A DNA stretch of 50,196 nucleotides from NCBI GenBank assembly GCA_937976305.1, contig CALJSB010000069.1, positions 1 through 50,196 on the forward strand. The letters are read 5' to 3'. Below the pieces are notes generated by a model, which did no database searches, was not told where the DNA came from, and saw nothing but the letters and a program-made list of their open reading frames with translations. Source of the stretch: an uncultured Acidimicrobiales bacterium (GTDB lineage: Bacteria; Actinomycetota; Acidimicrobiia; Acidimicrobiales; SZUA-35). Positions 32,613 through 41,212 of the stretch are shown here, one piece after another (positions within the stretch are counted from its first letter, which is position 1; every line of letters starts with the position of its first letter). The position numbers and the translations under genes are program-made.

Positions 32613-33431
32613 CTAGTTCTCGCTTGTTTCGCTCACGTCGGCCGTTTCGCGATCGTGCGAGCGGGCGCTTTCGTTTTGCAGCGCCTTTGTGAGTTTGGCG
32701 AGTGCGTTCATCGATGATGTCGACAAGGTGCTTCGGTCACCACCGGCCGCGTCGAACAGAGCCCAGCGTCGGTCGTTGTCGAGGTCTGCTGACAGCCATG
32801 CGGCGAGTGCCGTGCCGATCGTGGTGGCCCAGTCGGCGAGTTCTTCGCGGGTCGGCACCACGCCTTCGGCAAAGCGGCGCAACCACAGCGCTGCTTCTGC
32901 TGCGCCAAGCGCGGGTGCAACTCGATGGAGCGATGTTTGGTCGACGTCAGGAATCTGCATGCCGCGACGAAACGCCTGGCGGGCTTGAAACACATTTCGC
33001 TTTGTCAGGTAACCGGTGACGGTGAAGCGCTCGGTCTCAAGGAGGTCGAGGGGAATGTCGATCGCCGATCGAGACAGTTCGAGAAGACGAAGTCCTTCTT
33101 CGGGATGGCCGGTTTGTACGAGGACGGCTCCGAGCGTTCCGGCAACCTGCGGGGCCTTGAGCTCGGCATAGGCGTTCTCGGCTCGTTTCCGACCCTCCGG
33201 CAACAACTCGGGGTCGCCGATCAGGGCGATGCAGTAGGCGATGGCGTTGTCGACAACGGGCCGACTTGGCGAATCCTCGAACGTGACGAGGGCGTCGTCA
33301 CCTCGTCGACCTTGCGAGTTTGCGTTGGCAGAACCCGTCTCAGATGTGGCACCAGGGCCAACGAGAAAGTGCGCCTCGTGCAGCAGACCTTGGGAGCTGT
33401 CGCGCAAAAACGTCATGACCAACGAACCCAC
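32613..33431 (-). CDS. Protein of unknown function, probably 5'-truncated
   Basis: A frame of 272 codons from GTG 33431 (or ATG 33416). The chain is helical, with several Leu/Ala/Arg-rich helices like TPR-type repeats (Leu-Leu-Glu-Leu-Ser-Arg-Ser, Ala-Glu-Ala-Ala-Leu-Trp-Leu-Arg-Arg) and a Ser/Thr/Glu-rich tail. No family is recognised. The frame stays open and codon-like for about 50 codons upstream, up to palindrome B1, but has no ATG, GTG or TTG there. So the natural start seems to have been lost where the palindromes now lie. Expression may be from the internal GTG, or the gene may be dead. Confidence 0.62.
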   Translation of the reverse strand: MGSLVMTFLRDSSQGLLHEAHFLVGPGATSETGSANANSQGRRGDDALVTFEDSPSRPVVDNAIAYCIALIGDPELLPEGRKRAENAYAELKAPQVAGTLGAVLVQTGHPEEGLRLLELSRSAIDIPLDLLETERFTVTGYLTKRNVFQARQAFRRGMQIPDVDQTSLHRVAPALGAAEAALWLRRFAEGVVPTREELADWATTIGTALAAWLSADLDNDRRWALFDAAGGDRSTLSTSSMNALAKLTKALQNESARSHDRETADVSETSEN

Positions 33432-33534
33432 TTGGTGCGGGTCGTACGCAGGCGTACGGCGATCGAGCAGCTCACTCTTGGACCAGTCGGCGCCCAGGTC
33501 CCCTTTTTGAGGAGCGATTTCGACGAAATTGCCG

Positions 33535-33584
33535 GTTCTGGAGGCGTCTACCGGCGTTTCAGTCGGTGGGGTACTCCAGTTCGG
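33535..33584 (+). repeat. Palindromic repeat family 1, copy B1
   Basis: A 50-bp unit with outer arms CTGGAG/CTCCAG, inner arms ACCGGC and GTCGGT (mismatched) and the loop in the opposite sense (GTTTCA) to copies A1 and A2. It lies at the upstream edge of the truncated frame. Confidence 0.85.
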
Positions 33585-33595
33585 GAAGGGTCTTG

Positions 33596-33645
33596 GTTCT
33601 GGAGGCGTCTACCGGCGTTTTAGTCGGTGTGGTACTCCAGTTCGG
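33596..33645 (+). repeat. Palindromic repeat family 1, copy B2
   Basis: Nearly identical to B1, differing at three positions, one a C to T change in the loop. It is separated from B1 by 11 bp. Bases 33620-33645 are also coding: they supply the last residues and the stop codon of the racemase gene on the minus strand. Confidence 0.85.
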
Positions 33646-34336
33646 AGGGGGTCAGGGCGAAGGTGACGGCGGCTTCGGCGTGGAGCCGGGTCGTCGGGAA
33701 GTAGGGCACAGCGACATCGTCCTCCGCAACGAGCAACTCGATCTCGGTACATCCGGCGATCACACCCTGGGCGCCACGTTCGACCAAGCGCTCGATCACT
33801 TCGAGGTAGGCCTGCTTGGACGCGGGCTTGATCACACCTTGCACGAGCTCGTCATAGATCACGTCGTGCACGAGCGTGAGGTCGGGCTCGTCTGGCACCA
33901 ACACCTCGAGGCCACGGCTCACCAGCCGACCTCGATAGAAGTCTTGCTCCATCGTGTATCGAGTCCCCAGGAGGGCAACCGTCGAAAGCCCTTGGTCGAC
34001 GATCGCAGCTGCGGTCGTGTCGGCAAGGTGAAGGAACGGCACGTTGATCGCTGCTTCGATGGCTGGTGCCACCACGTGCATGGTGTTCGTACACAGCACG
34101 ACCACGTCCGCACCGCTCGTTTCGAGTCGACTTGCGTCGCTTGCGAGGAGCGCCCCCGCCGCGTCCCAATCACCTGCCGCTTGTAGCGCTTCAACCTCGG
34201 CGAAGTTGTAGCTACGAATGATGAGGTCGGCCGAGGCCACCCCGCCGAGCGCCGCTCGCACTCCCTCGTTGATGAGCCGCTCGTATTCGATCGAGCTCTC
34301 CCAGCTCATGCCGCCCAGCAATCCGATGGTTCGCAT
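33620..34336 (-). CDS. Aspartate/glutamate racemase-family protein
   Basis: A 238-residue cofactor-independent amino acid racemase, closest in type to aspartate racemases. The N-terminal Ile-Gly-Leu-Leu-Gly-Gly-Met-Ser-Trp-Glu-Ser-Ser is the family hallmark. The two catalytic cysteines are Cys82 (Leu-Cys-Thr-Asn-Thr-Met-His) and Cys196 (Gly-Cys-Thr-Glu-Ile-Glu-Leu). The fold ends at Arg-Leu-His-Ala-Glu-Ala-Ala-Val-Thr-Phe-Ala-Leu; the remaining Ser-Glu-Leu-Glu-Tyr-His-Thr-Asp tail and TAA are encoded by palindrome B2. ATG 34336 is preferred to the longer frame, which reads through the divergent promoter. It would make or remove D-aspartate or D-glutamate for the wall or signalling; substrate unproven. 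Confidence 0.9.
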   Translation of the reverse strand: MRTIGLLGGMSWESSIEYERLINEGVRAALGGVASADLIIRSYNFAEVEALQAAGDWDAAGALLASDASRLETSGADVVVLCTNTMHVVAPAIEAAINVPFLHLADTTAAAIVDQGLSTVALLGTRYTMEQDFYRGRLVSRGLEVLVPDEPDLTLVHDVIYDELVQGVIKPASKQAYLEVIERLVERGAQGVIAGCTEIELLVAEDDVAVPYFPTTRLHAEAAVTFALTPSELEYHTD

Positions 34337-34387
34337 GGCGCGAACGTAGTCGCCGCAGGCCTCTCCAGGTTTGCGTGAGAGCGCAAC

Positions 34388-35617
34388 GTGATCTGGACTA
34401 CGACGATGCGCCACGACGTGCAAGTGCAGCTGATGAAGGAATTGATCGCGCATCTCGACGCGGGGACAACGGTGGATGCCGGTGGCCTGCGGCGGGTGCC
34501 GACCGACACCTACACAGACATGGCCCGAGCCGAACAAGAGATGGACGCCTTCTTCAAGAAGATGCCCCAGTGCGTTGGCCTCTCGCTCGATTTGCCAGAG
34601 CCCGGGTCATTCCTCACCAACAACGATCTCGGCGTGCCCGTCCTGGCAACTCGAGACAACGACGGGACGTTCAAAGCCTTCGTCAACTCGTGCCGCCACC
34701 GCGGCGCCATCGTCGAAACCGAAGAGTCGGGCAACAAGCGCCGCTTCACCTGTCCGTTCCATGCCTGGACCTACGACACCGCTGGCTCGCTCGTCGGTCT
34801 GCCGAAGACCGAACACTTCGGCGAGGTCGACCCCGAGTGTCTCGGCCTGGTTCCTCTTCCGGCTGAGGAACGACACGGGTTGTTGTTCGTGCACCCGGAG
34901 CCAGACGGCGATCTCGACCTCGACGACCTTCTCGGTGAGTGGCTCAACGAAGAGTTCCCGACCTGGCGCATCGACGAGATGGAGCCGGTGTCTCGCGACA
35001 TCTACGACACCGCGTGCAACTGGAAGCTCGCAATGGACACCTTCGGCGAGACGTATCACTTCTCGTCGCTCCACAGCGACACGCTGTTCAACTCGTTCCA
35101 CGGCAACGTCCAGCTCTATGCAGACGACGGCCACAACCACCGCATGATCTTGTGCCGACGCGACATCGACGTGATGCGCAACATGCCCGAAGACGAGTGG
35201 GACATCACCGTCGCCGGGTTGCCCGTCTACTGGATCTTCCCCAACGTCATCTTCATGCCCACTCGATTCGGCTGCTTCCTCGTGCGGGCCTACCCCGACC
35301 CGGCGGACCCCGGCCGTCACATCAGCCGCATCGGTTTCTACATGTACACCGAGCTCACGCAACAGACCGGGCCCGATGCTGAACAGATCAAAGCCGACAT
35401 TGCCGGCATGGCGTCAGGCTTTGCCCAGATCATTCGCGACGAGGACTACGTGATGGGCGAGTCCCAGCAAGCGGCTGCGAATGCTGGCGCGCTCGAGCAC
35501 GTGTTCTTTGGCCGCAACGAGCCAGCGCTGCACCACTACCACAACACCTATCGCACCAAGTTGGGCATCGAGCCCTTGCCGTTGCTCGACGCATCTGAGG
35601 TTGCCGGCTCGTCGTGA
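34388..35617 (+). CDS. Rieske-type ring-hydroxylating oxygenase, alpha subunit-like
   Basis: A 409-residue oxygenase. The Rieske 2Fe-2S site is Cys102-Arg-His104 and Cys122-Pro-Phe-His125 (CxH and CxxH). The mononuclear iron site is in Asn211-Trp-Lys-Leu-Ala-Met-Asp-Thr-Phe-Gly-Glu221-Thr-Tyr-His224 and His229. It would need a ferredoxin/reductase partner to put oxygen into an aromatic ring or other substrate; none lies beside it. The start is GTG 34388, or ATG 34406, both before conserved sequence. It is divergent from the racemase gene and precedes a PPOX-family gene by 73 bp. Confidence 0.92.
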   Translation: MIWTTTMRHDVQVQLMKELIAHLDAGTTVDAGGLRRVPTDTYTDMARAEQEMDAFFKKMPQCVGLSLDLPEPGSFLTNNDLGVPVLATRDNDGTFKAFVNSCRHRGAIVETEESGNKRRFTCPFHAWTYDTAGSLVGLPKTEHFGEVDPECLGLVPLPAEERHGLLFVHPEPDGDLDLDDLLGEWLNEEFPTWRIDEMEPVSRDIYDTACNWKLAMDTFGETYHFSSLHSDTLFNSFHGNVQLYADDGHNHRMILCRRDIDVMRNMPEDEWDITVAGLPVYWIFPNVIFMPTRFGCFLVRAYPDPADPGRHISRIGFYMYTELTQQTGPDAEQIKADIAGMASGFAQIIRDEDYVMGESQQAAANAGALEHVFFGRNEPALHHYHNTYRTKLGIEPLPLLDASEVAGSS

Positions 35618-35690
35618 CGCTGGACGTTTGAGCATGTTTCGTGGATGCTGAGGTATTCACAGTCCAGTGTTCTGGAAGCAGAGTGGACGC

Positions 35691-36242
35691 ATGATCAACA
35701 CAACAAATATCGACAACACCAGCCGCATCGTTCCGAAGGAGACGAGAGCGGTCCTGAAGACACTCGCCAAGAAGCCGTTCTGCACCCTGGCCACCGTGTC
35801 ACCAGCTGGCCGTTCCCACAGCGCGGGTGTCATCTACGATTGGGTTGACGGTTCGCTCTGGGTGCATCTCGAGCGAACCAGTCGCAAGGCTCGCAACATC
35901 GCGGCATCGGGTGACGCCGGCGTGTGTGTTCCGTTCCGTCGGTTGCCCGTCGGCCCGCCGTTCACGATCCACTTCCAAGCCGAGGCCGAGCTGTTCGACA
36001 TGGATGCTCCCGAGGTGCTCACGCTTCTCGATGCCGGAGCGCTCAGCACCATCAGCGGTCACGGTGCGCTCGACATGCCGCAGGGCTGCTTCCTGCGTCT
36101 CACGCCTCGACGCACCGTTCACACCTTTGGCCTCGGGGTGAAGATCATCGATCTCATCCGCGACCCCATCGGTTCAGGCAGCCGGAGCTACGAACTCGAC
36201 GGCTCCGCACACGAGCGAATCAACACCGCAGTGGCTGCATGA
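35691..36242 (+). CDS. PPOX-family flavin-binding protein
   Basis: A 183-residue split-barrel protein of the pyridoxamine 5'-phosphate oxidase-like family. The core Phe-Cys-Thr-Leu-Ala-Thr-Val-Ser-Pro-Ala-Gly-Arg-Ser-His-Ser opens the barrel, and Leu-Trp-Val-His-Leu-Glu-Arg-Thr-Ser-Arg-Lys-Ala-Arg-Asn is the usual FMN/F420 contact segment. In actinobacteria many such proteins use F420 or heme, so a true pyridoxamine oxidase is unlikely. ATG 35691 is chosen as the start nearest the fold. The AraC gene starts in its stop (ATGA), so regulator and enzyme are translated together. Confidence 0.85.
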   Translation: MINTTNIDNTSRIVPKETRAVLKTLAKKPFCTLATVSPAGRSHSAGVIYDWVDGSLWVHLERTSRKARNIAASGDAGVCVPFRRLPVGPPFTIHFQAEAELFDMDAPEVLTLLDAGALSTISGHGALDMPQGCFLRLTPRRTVHTFGLGVKIIDLIRDPIGSGSRSYELDGSAHERINTAVAA

Positions 36243-37291
36243 ACGCAACGAACTCCACCGAGGCGTCGGATCTCGTACCAAGCGACCACGTTGCCCTTGC
36301 GGGCATGCCCGTCCGCAACGATCCGCTCTCGGAGGCACTTCAGCATCTGCGGATGGATGGCATGTTCTATTGCCGGTCGGAGCTGACAGCGCCGTGGGGC
36401 CTTGAGCTACCGCCGATGCCCGACTGTCTGTGGTTCCACGTCGTGATGGACGGCTCGTGTCTCATCACGACATCGGGCGGTGCGACCGTGTCGCTCGGAA
36501 CAGGCGACATCCTCGTGCTGCCCCACGGCGCCGGCCATTGCGCAGCCGATACGGCGGACTCGCCGACCCCGCTCGTGTTCGGCCTGCCCCACGAATACAT
36601 CAGCCGTCAGTACGCCGTCTTGCGGCATGGCGATGGCGGAGCGCCATGTTCGATCATCTGTGGCGTCGTCCACCTCGGGCACCCGGCGGCCCGGCTATTG
36701 ATATCGGTTTTGCCCGAACTCATGCACGTCGATGCGGCGACGGGTCGGCGTCAGTGGGAATGGCTGCCGAGCATCCTCACGCTCATGACCGCCGAGGCTC
36801 AAACCACCAGGCCCGGCGGCGAGACCGTCATCACGAGGCTGAGCGACATTCTCGTGATTCAAGCAATCAGGGCCTGGATCGAAACCAGCCCCGAGGCCCA
36901 GTCAGGTTGGCTGCGGGCCCTTCGTCACCCTCAGATCGGCGAGGCGATCTCAATGATTCATCGCGACCCCGCCGGAGAGTGGACGGTTGCTCGGCTGGCG
37001 AGCGAGGTGGGTATGTCGCGTTCGAGTTTTTCGGCTCAATTCACTGAACTCGTCGAGATGTCGCCGAAGCAGTACATCACTCGGTGGCGAGTCCGATTGG
37101 CTGAAGACCAACTTTCTGATCCCAGTCGCTCGCTAGCGCAGATCGCTAGCGAGGTCGGCTATCAGTCCGAAGCGGCCTTCAGCCGGGCATTCAAGCGAGA
37201 GACGGGTGTTTCACCGAGCCAAGCCAGGAACCGTCCTGACGTGGCGGATCTCGCTGCTCGCTATGTGAACTCAGCCGGCCCGGAAGATTGA
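36239..37291 (+). CDS. AraC-family transcriptional regulator with cupin domain
   Basis: A 350-residue regulator. Residues ~30-190 form the cupin sensor: Ser-Gly-Gly-Ala-Thr-Val-Ser-Leu-Gly-Thr-Gly-Asp-Ile-Leu-Val-Leu-Pro-His-Gly is typical. The C-terminal ~100 residues hold the double helix-turn-helix, including Trp-Thr-Val-Ala-Arg-Leu-Ala-Ser-Glu-Val-Gly-Met-Ser and Ile-Ala-Ser-Glu-Val-Gly-Tyr-Gln-Ser-Glu-Ala. The layout is that of the AraC_binding cupin regulators that respond to small metabolites. It overlaps the PPOX gene by 4 bp (start in stop) and its 3' end overlaps a small membrane gene by 21 bp in antisense. It may control the PPOX and Rieske genes. Confidence 0.9.
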   Translation: MNATNSTEASDLVPSDHVALAGMPVRNDPLSEALQHLRMDGMFYCRSELTAPWGLELPPMPDCLWFHVVMDGSCLITTSGGATVSLGTGDILVLPHGAGHCAADTADSPTPLVFGLPHEYISRQYAVLRHGDGGAPCSIICGVVHLGHPAARLLISVLPELMHVDAATGRRQWEWLPSILTLMTAEAQTTRPGGETVITRLSDILVIQAIRAWIETSPEAQSGWLRALRHPQIGEAISMIHRDPAGEWTVARLASEVGMSRSSFSAQFTELVEMSPKQYITRWRVRLAEDQLSDPSRSLAQIASEVGYQSEAAFSRAFKRETGVSPSQARNRPDVADLAARYVNSAGPED

Positions 37292-37477
37292 GGATCGGGC
37301 ATCTACGATCATTGAGTCGGTGAGCGAGGTCATCGTCATCGCATCGACTGCGGTGAGCGAGATGATGAAGAGCATCGCCAAGGTGGCGAGAAGTGCCACG
37401 GCGACGACGGCGAATTGAACGAGCAGGCGCTGGTTGTTCTGTACTTCTTCGATTTGGGCGGTGGTTGCGTTAGCCAT
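37271..37477 (-). CDS. Small single-span membrane protein
   Basis: A 68-residue protein with a hydrophilic start (Thr-Gln-Ile-Glu-Glu-Val-Gln-Asn-Asn), one long membrane helix at ~20-43 and a short polar tail. A strong ribosome site, AAGGGGA, lies 5 bp before its ATG. That supports a real gene, although its last 21 bp are antisense to the AraC gene. No family is recognised. It stands alone, divergent from the ABC transporter gene. Confidence 0.62.
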   Translation of the reverse strand: MANATTAQIEEVQNNQRLLVQFAVVAVALLATLAMLFIISLTAVDAMTMTSLTDSMIVDARSSIFRAG

Positions 37478-37482
37478 TGTGG

Positions 37483-37489
37483 TCCCCTT
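37483..37489 (-). promoter_or_regulatory. Strong ribosome-binding site of the small membrane gene
   Basis: AAGGGGA on the minus strand ends 5 bp before the ATG at 37477. It is among the best Shine-Dalgarno matches in the window, and is the main reason to accept this short frame. Confidence 0.6.
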
Positions 37490-37648
37490 GTTCGTGGAGT
37501 TTGGATCGTTACACCCCCTACCAACCGAGGCCCTCCGGACGCCCTTCCGATTTCGGCCTTGCCAAGTTGTGAACGATTCTGAACTGGGTCCGTCGGAGCC
37601 GTCGCCGGGCCCTCAAGAGCGGTCGCTTCCGCCCGACGGGTATCGGGT

Positions 37649-38401
37649 ATGTCGAACGCCGTTGAGATCACCGACCTCCGCAAGTCGTTCGGCAACAAGC
37701 GCGCCGTCGATGGGCTGGACCTCGCCGTCCCGACGGGAACGTTCTTCGGATTGGTTGGCCCCAACGGCGCCGGCAAGTCGACGACGCTCAAGATGAGCAC
37801 GGGTTTGTTGCGGCCCGATGCCGGGTCGATCGTCGTTGACGGGCTCGACGTCTGGACCGACACTCGCCTGGTCAAGGAGCGGATTGGCGTTGTCCCTGAA
37901 GACCTCCGCTTGTTCGAACGCCTGACCGGACGAGAGCTGCTCGAGTACGTCGCCTTGCTCAGGCGTCTCGCACGGCCCGAGGCCCGCCGACGCTCCGAGG
38001 AGCTCATCCAGGCGCTCGACCTCGAAGAAGCAGCGAGCAGGTTGGTCGTCGATTACTCGGCGGGCATGCGCAAGAAGGTGGCGCTTGCGGCTGCGATTCT
38101 GCATCGACCGACCGTGCTCTTTCTTGACGAACCCTTCGAGTCGGTCGACCCGCTCAGCGTGCGGGTCATTCGCTCGATGCTCGAGCAGTTGGTCGCTGGT
38201 GGGTCGACGGTGGTGTTCTCGAGCCATGTGATGGAAGTGGTCGAACGGATCTGCGATCACGTTGCCGTCGTGCATGCGGGCCAGGTCGTGGCCAAAGGCA
38301 AGACAGACGAGCTGTGCCAAGGCCGGCGACTCGAGGACGTGTTCGCAGATGCTGTTGGAGGGACGGCCGAGCCGGTCGAACTCGACTGGCTCGTCTCGTG
38401 A
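37649..38401 (+). CDS. ABC exporter, ATP-binding protein
   Basis: A 250-residue ABC ATPase that powers export of an unknown molecule. Walker A is Gly-Pro-Asn-Gly-Ala-Gly-Lys-Ser-Thr near residues 38-46, the signature is Tyr-Ser-Ala-Gly-Met-Arg-Lys near 133, and Walker B is Val-Leu-Phe-Leu-Asp-Glu-Pro near 155. A switch His (Phe-Ser-Ser-His) follows. This is the ABC-2/CcmA-like type. The permease gene starts within its stop codon (GTGA), so the two form one exporter. ATG 37649 gives a normal N-terminus; no clear ribosome site is seen. Confidence 0.93.
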   Translation: MSNAVEITDLRKSFGNKRAVDGLDLAVPTGTFFGLVGPNGAGKSTTLKMSTGLLRPDAGSIVVDGLDVWTDTRLVKERIGVVPEDLRLFERLTGRELLEYVALLRRLARPEARRRSEELIQALDLEEAASRLVVDYSAGMRKKVALAAAILHRPTVLFLDEPFESVDPLSVRVIRSMLEQLVAGGSTVVFSSHVMEVVERICDHVAVVHAGQVVAKGKTDELCQGRRLEDVFADAVGGTAEPVELDWLVS

Positions 38402-40020
38402 TCCGACTCTTTGTCGGCCTGAAGCTTCGGCTCCTGCGAAACACGTTTCGTTCCTCGGGCGGACCCGCGCTCCTTCTCTTCTGTTTCGTTGTTGTTGGCT
38501 TGACCTTCGCCTCGTTCGTCTACATCAGTAGAACGTCGCCAGGTATGGCTCGATGGATGGCGCCCAGCATGACCTTTGCGGTTGCCGTCGGCTGGGCGTT
38601 TGGCCCGATCGTGTTCGGCGCATCAGACGAAACAATCGACACGAGCCGCCTCGCCCTGTTGCCGCTACGGGGACGGGACCTGGCGCCAGGAATCACCGCA
38701 GCAAGCATGATCGGACCGGCCCCCGTTGGGGTCACTGTTGCGCTCTTCGCGTTCTGCTTGCACCCGCTTGCCGGCAACGCTCAAGACACGTCGCTGATGA
38801 TCGGCGCTCTCGTGCGGGCCGGACTCATCGCTGCCGCAATCGTGGCAACGATGGTGTTCTCGGTCGTGATGTCGCGCCTGGTGCTGACCGCGCTCGGCAA
38901 CCTGTTGCGGCGCCGGAACCGTCGCGACTCAGCAACCATCTTCGCCGGACTCGCTGCTGGGTTGCTGGCCGTTGCATCGCAACTCGCCCGCTACCTGGGT
39001 GTTGACGCCGACCTCGTCCGCTCCGGTGGTCGGGTGGTTCGGTGGCTCCCGGGCGGGTGGAGTGGGGAGGCGATCGGCCAGCTGCTCCGGGGTGAGTCCA
39101 TCGTCGTGCCCGTTGCGCTGATCGTGGCCACCCTCGCCCTCACTCGCGTGCTTGCTCGACTTTGGACTGGTGTCTTGAGCACGGCCCTGTCCGATGTCTC
39201 AGAAGGCGGCGAGGTGACGTCGATCGATGGGCACATGCTCCAAGAAGCGGCGTGGGCCTGGACGAGTTGGTTGCCGGCCTCTGGTCGGGCCTCAGCTGAG
39301 CTGCTGCGGCTCGTGGTATCGAAAGAACTTCGCTATCTGCGCCGCCATCCGCGCTACCGGATTCAGGTGGTGACGCAGGGCATCGTGTTGTTTGTCGGAG
39401 GTGCACCGTTCATTGCCGCGGTCGCCGACAAGCAACCCGAGGCGGTGCTGGTCGGCTGCGTACCTGCGCTCACCGCCGGCATCACGAGCTCGAACCTGTT
39501 TGGAGCCGACGGCAGGGCCCTGTGGGGCGAAGTCGTGGCGCTCCCGTCACTCAAGATCGTGTTGCGAGGACGATCGCTGACCTTTGCCATCTTTGGTCTG
39601 GCCGCTTCTGCGGTGGTGACCCTCGCGACGGCGGCGTGGACGGGTGGCTGGGAGTTCTTCCACGTGGCGATCGGTGCCGCGGTCGGCATGGCACTGACTG
39701 GCGCCGGCGTTGGCTCCTACACCTCGACCTTGGCGCCGGTGAATTTCCCAGACGACAGCAACCCCAATCCGTTTGCGACCGAGGCGACAGGTCAGGGCTT
39801 CCTCAACGCGCTGATCACCTTCGGCGGCGTACTGGTTGGGCTGCTTCTTGCCGCTCCGATTCTCTATGGGCTGGCACAGGCTCGGATGTCGCCGGCGAAC
39901 GGGATCGTCCTCCTCTTGCTCGCACCTGTCTATGGCCTCGCGATGTATCTGGCTCTCACATCGGTCGCTGGTCGGCGGGCTGATCGTCGAGCCCCCGATC
40001 TCGTCGCGTCGCTGGCCTAG
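38398..40020 (+). CDS. ABC exporter, membrane permease
   Basis: A 540-residue, very hydrophobic protein with about ten to twelve membrane segments, distributed across the whole chain. Loops contain Arg-Leu-Ala-Leu-Leu-Pro-Leu-Arg and Ser-Lys-Glu-Leu-Arg-Tyr-Leu-Arg-Arg-His-Pro-Arg-Tyr; the latter could contact the ATPase. GTG 38398 overlaps the ATPase stop by 4 bp and gives Ile-Arg-Leu-Phe-Val-Gly-Leu-Lys as start; the earlier in-frame ATG at 38314 lies within the ATPase gene. The substrate is unknown. Confidence 0.85.
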   Translation: MIRLFVGLKLRLLRNTFRSSGGPALLLFCFVVVGLTFASFVYISRTSPGMARWMAPSMTFAVAVGWAFGPIVFGASDETIDTSRLALLPLRGRDLAPGITAASMIGPAPVGVTVALFAFCLHPLAGNAQDTSLMIGALVRAGLIAAAIVATMVFSVVMSRLVLTALGNLLRRRNRRDSATIFAGLAAGLLAVASQLARYLGVDADLVRSGGRVVRWLPGGWSGEAIGQLLRGESIVVPVALIVATLALTRVLARLWTGVLSTALSDVSEGGEVTSIDGHMLQEAAWAWTSWLPASGRASAELLRLVVSKELRYLRRHPRYRIQVVTQGIVLFVGGAPFIAAVADKQPEAVLVGCVPALTAGITSSNLFGADGRALWGEVVALPSLKIVLRGRSLTFAIFGLAASAVVTLATAAWTGGWEFFHVAIGAAVGMALTGAGVGSYTSTLAPVNFPDDSNPNPFATEATGQGFLNALITFGGVLVGLLLAAPILYGLAQARMSPANGIVLLLLAPVYGLAMYLALTSVAGRRADRRAPDLVASLA

Positions 40021-40105
40021 CGAACTTCCCTCAAGTTGACCCGTCGTCACGTCGATAGGGAACAAACGGGGGAAGCAGTTCAGAGGGACTTTGAGAGGGA
40101 CCACC

Positions 40106-41206
40106 ATGAAGAAGCCGCTGTACGGCGAGACAGAACCAACGTTGGCACCACTCGGTGACCTTGGGGCGCTCGACAACGCTTGGCATGCACGTTCGAACGA
40201 TGCGACGCACATCAACCGCCGCTCCAACGATTCGGCTCCGTTGGGAGCGATTTTTAGCCCGGGACGATCGGGGTCGACGTGGCTGGGGTCGATGGTCTCG
40301 AGTCACCCTGCGGTCGAGTACCGGTTTGAACCCCTCCTACGGCTCCGCCAAGTCGATCCTGCCGTCGCGAAGTTCGATCAAGATCTACAGGCCGGTGTCG
40401 ACACGTCCTGGGAAGAGCTGCATCGGGTATTTCGTCGGCCAGATCCGGGCGTGACAAAGCCGCCCTTCGTTGCTTCGCATGCGTGGTCGCCGGTGCCGGC
40501 GTTCAAGGGCCTCAGCTGGACGTTGGCCAAAAGTGGTTTACCTCTTGGCTCTCAGATCTTCGAGCGCTGCATGACCCCATCGAGCGACGCTCGCGTTGTG
40601 TTCAAAGAAGTCGAACGCCTTCATCTCGTGCGGGCAGTGGCTGACATGCCCGACGTGCCAGTCGTGTATTTGTTGCGGCACCCAGCGTCGGTTGTTGCCA
40701 GTCGACTGAAGGGTGTTGAGTCCGGACTGATGCCGCCAATGGATCCTGCCTCTGTCAGCTTGCGTCTGGAGGCCCAGCCGAGCGTCCAGCGAGCCATCGG
40801 TCCGGTTGACGAACTCTCACTCGTCGAGCTCGAGAGTCTTGCGTGGCGCCTGCACACTGATGCCGCGCTTGGAGCGCTCAGCAATCATCCCAATGTGCAT
40901 GTGGTGTTCTATGAGGCCCTCGTCCGAGAGCCCGAGGCTCAGGTTGGTGGCGTGTTGGCCCATCTCGGTTTCGAGCCGTCGCCGACGACAGAGAAGTTCA
41001 TTGCGCTGTCTCGGTCGGGCGCTTCGCCGCTTCGTCGGCTGTGGCACGGAGAGCTGCCGACCAACGGCTACTTCACGGTGTTTCGCTCAGCGTCGGTCAG
41101 CCCGTGGGAGACGGCGCTCGAACCCACGCAGATGGCTGATCTGCAACGGATCGTCGGTGACGGCATGGCGATGACCCAGGCCCGTCAGGCGGGCGAGTGG
41201 CTCTGA
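40106..41206 (+). CDS. Sulfotransferase-family protein
   Basis: A 366-residue sulfotransferase that would move sulfate from PAPS to a hydroxyl or amine. The 5'-phosphosulfate loop Ser-Pro-Gly-Arg-Ser-Gly-Ser-Thr-Trp is at 51-59. The 3'-phosphate motif is Leu-Leu-Arg-His-Pro-Ala-Ser-Val-Val-Ala-Ser-Arg near 190. There is no signal peptide, so it is cytoplasmic. GAGAGGG lies before ATG 40106, which is preferred to the TTG 15 bp earlier. It could sulfate a lipid, sugar or secondary metabolite exported by the preceding ABC system; that link rests only on closeness. A family 1 palindrome follows its stop by 6 bp. Confidence 0.87.
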   Translation: MKKPLYGETEPTLAPLGDLGALDNAWHARSNDATHINRRSNDSAPLGAIFSPGRSGSTWLGSMVSSHPAVEYRFEPLLRLRQVDPAVAKFDQDLQAGVDTSWEELHRVFRRPDPGVTKPPFVASHAWSPVPAFKGLSWTLAKSGLPLGSQIFERCMTPSSDARVVFKEVERLHLVRAVADMPDVPVVYLLRHPASVVASRLKGVESGLMPPMDPASVSLRLEAQPSVQRAIGPVDELSLVELESLAWRLHTDAALGALSNHPNVHVVFYEALVREPEAQVGGVLAHLGFEPSPTTEKFIALSRSGASPLRRLWHGELPTNGYFTVFRSASVSPWETALEPTQMADLQRIVGDGMAMTQARQAGEWL

Positions 41207-41212
41207 TTCTCC

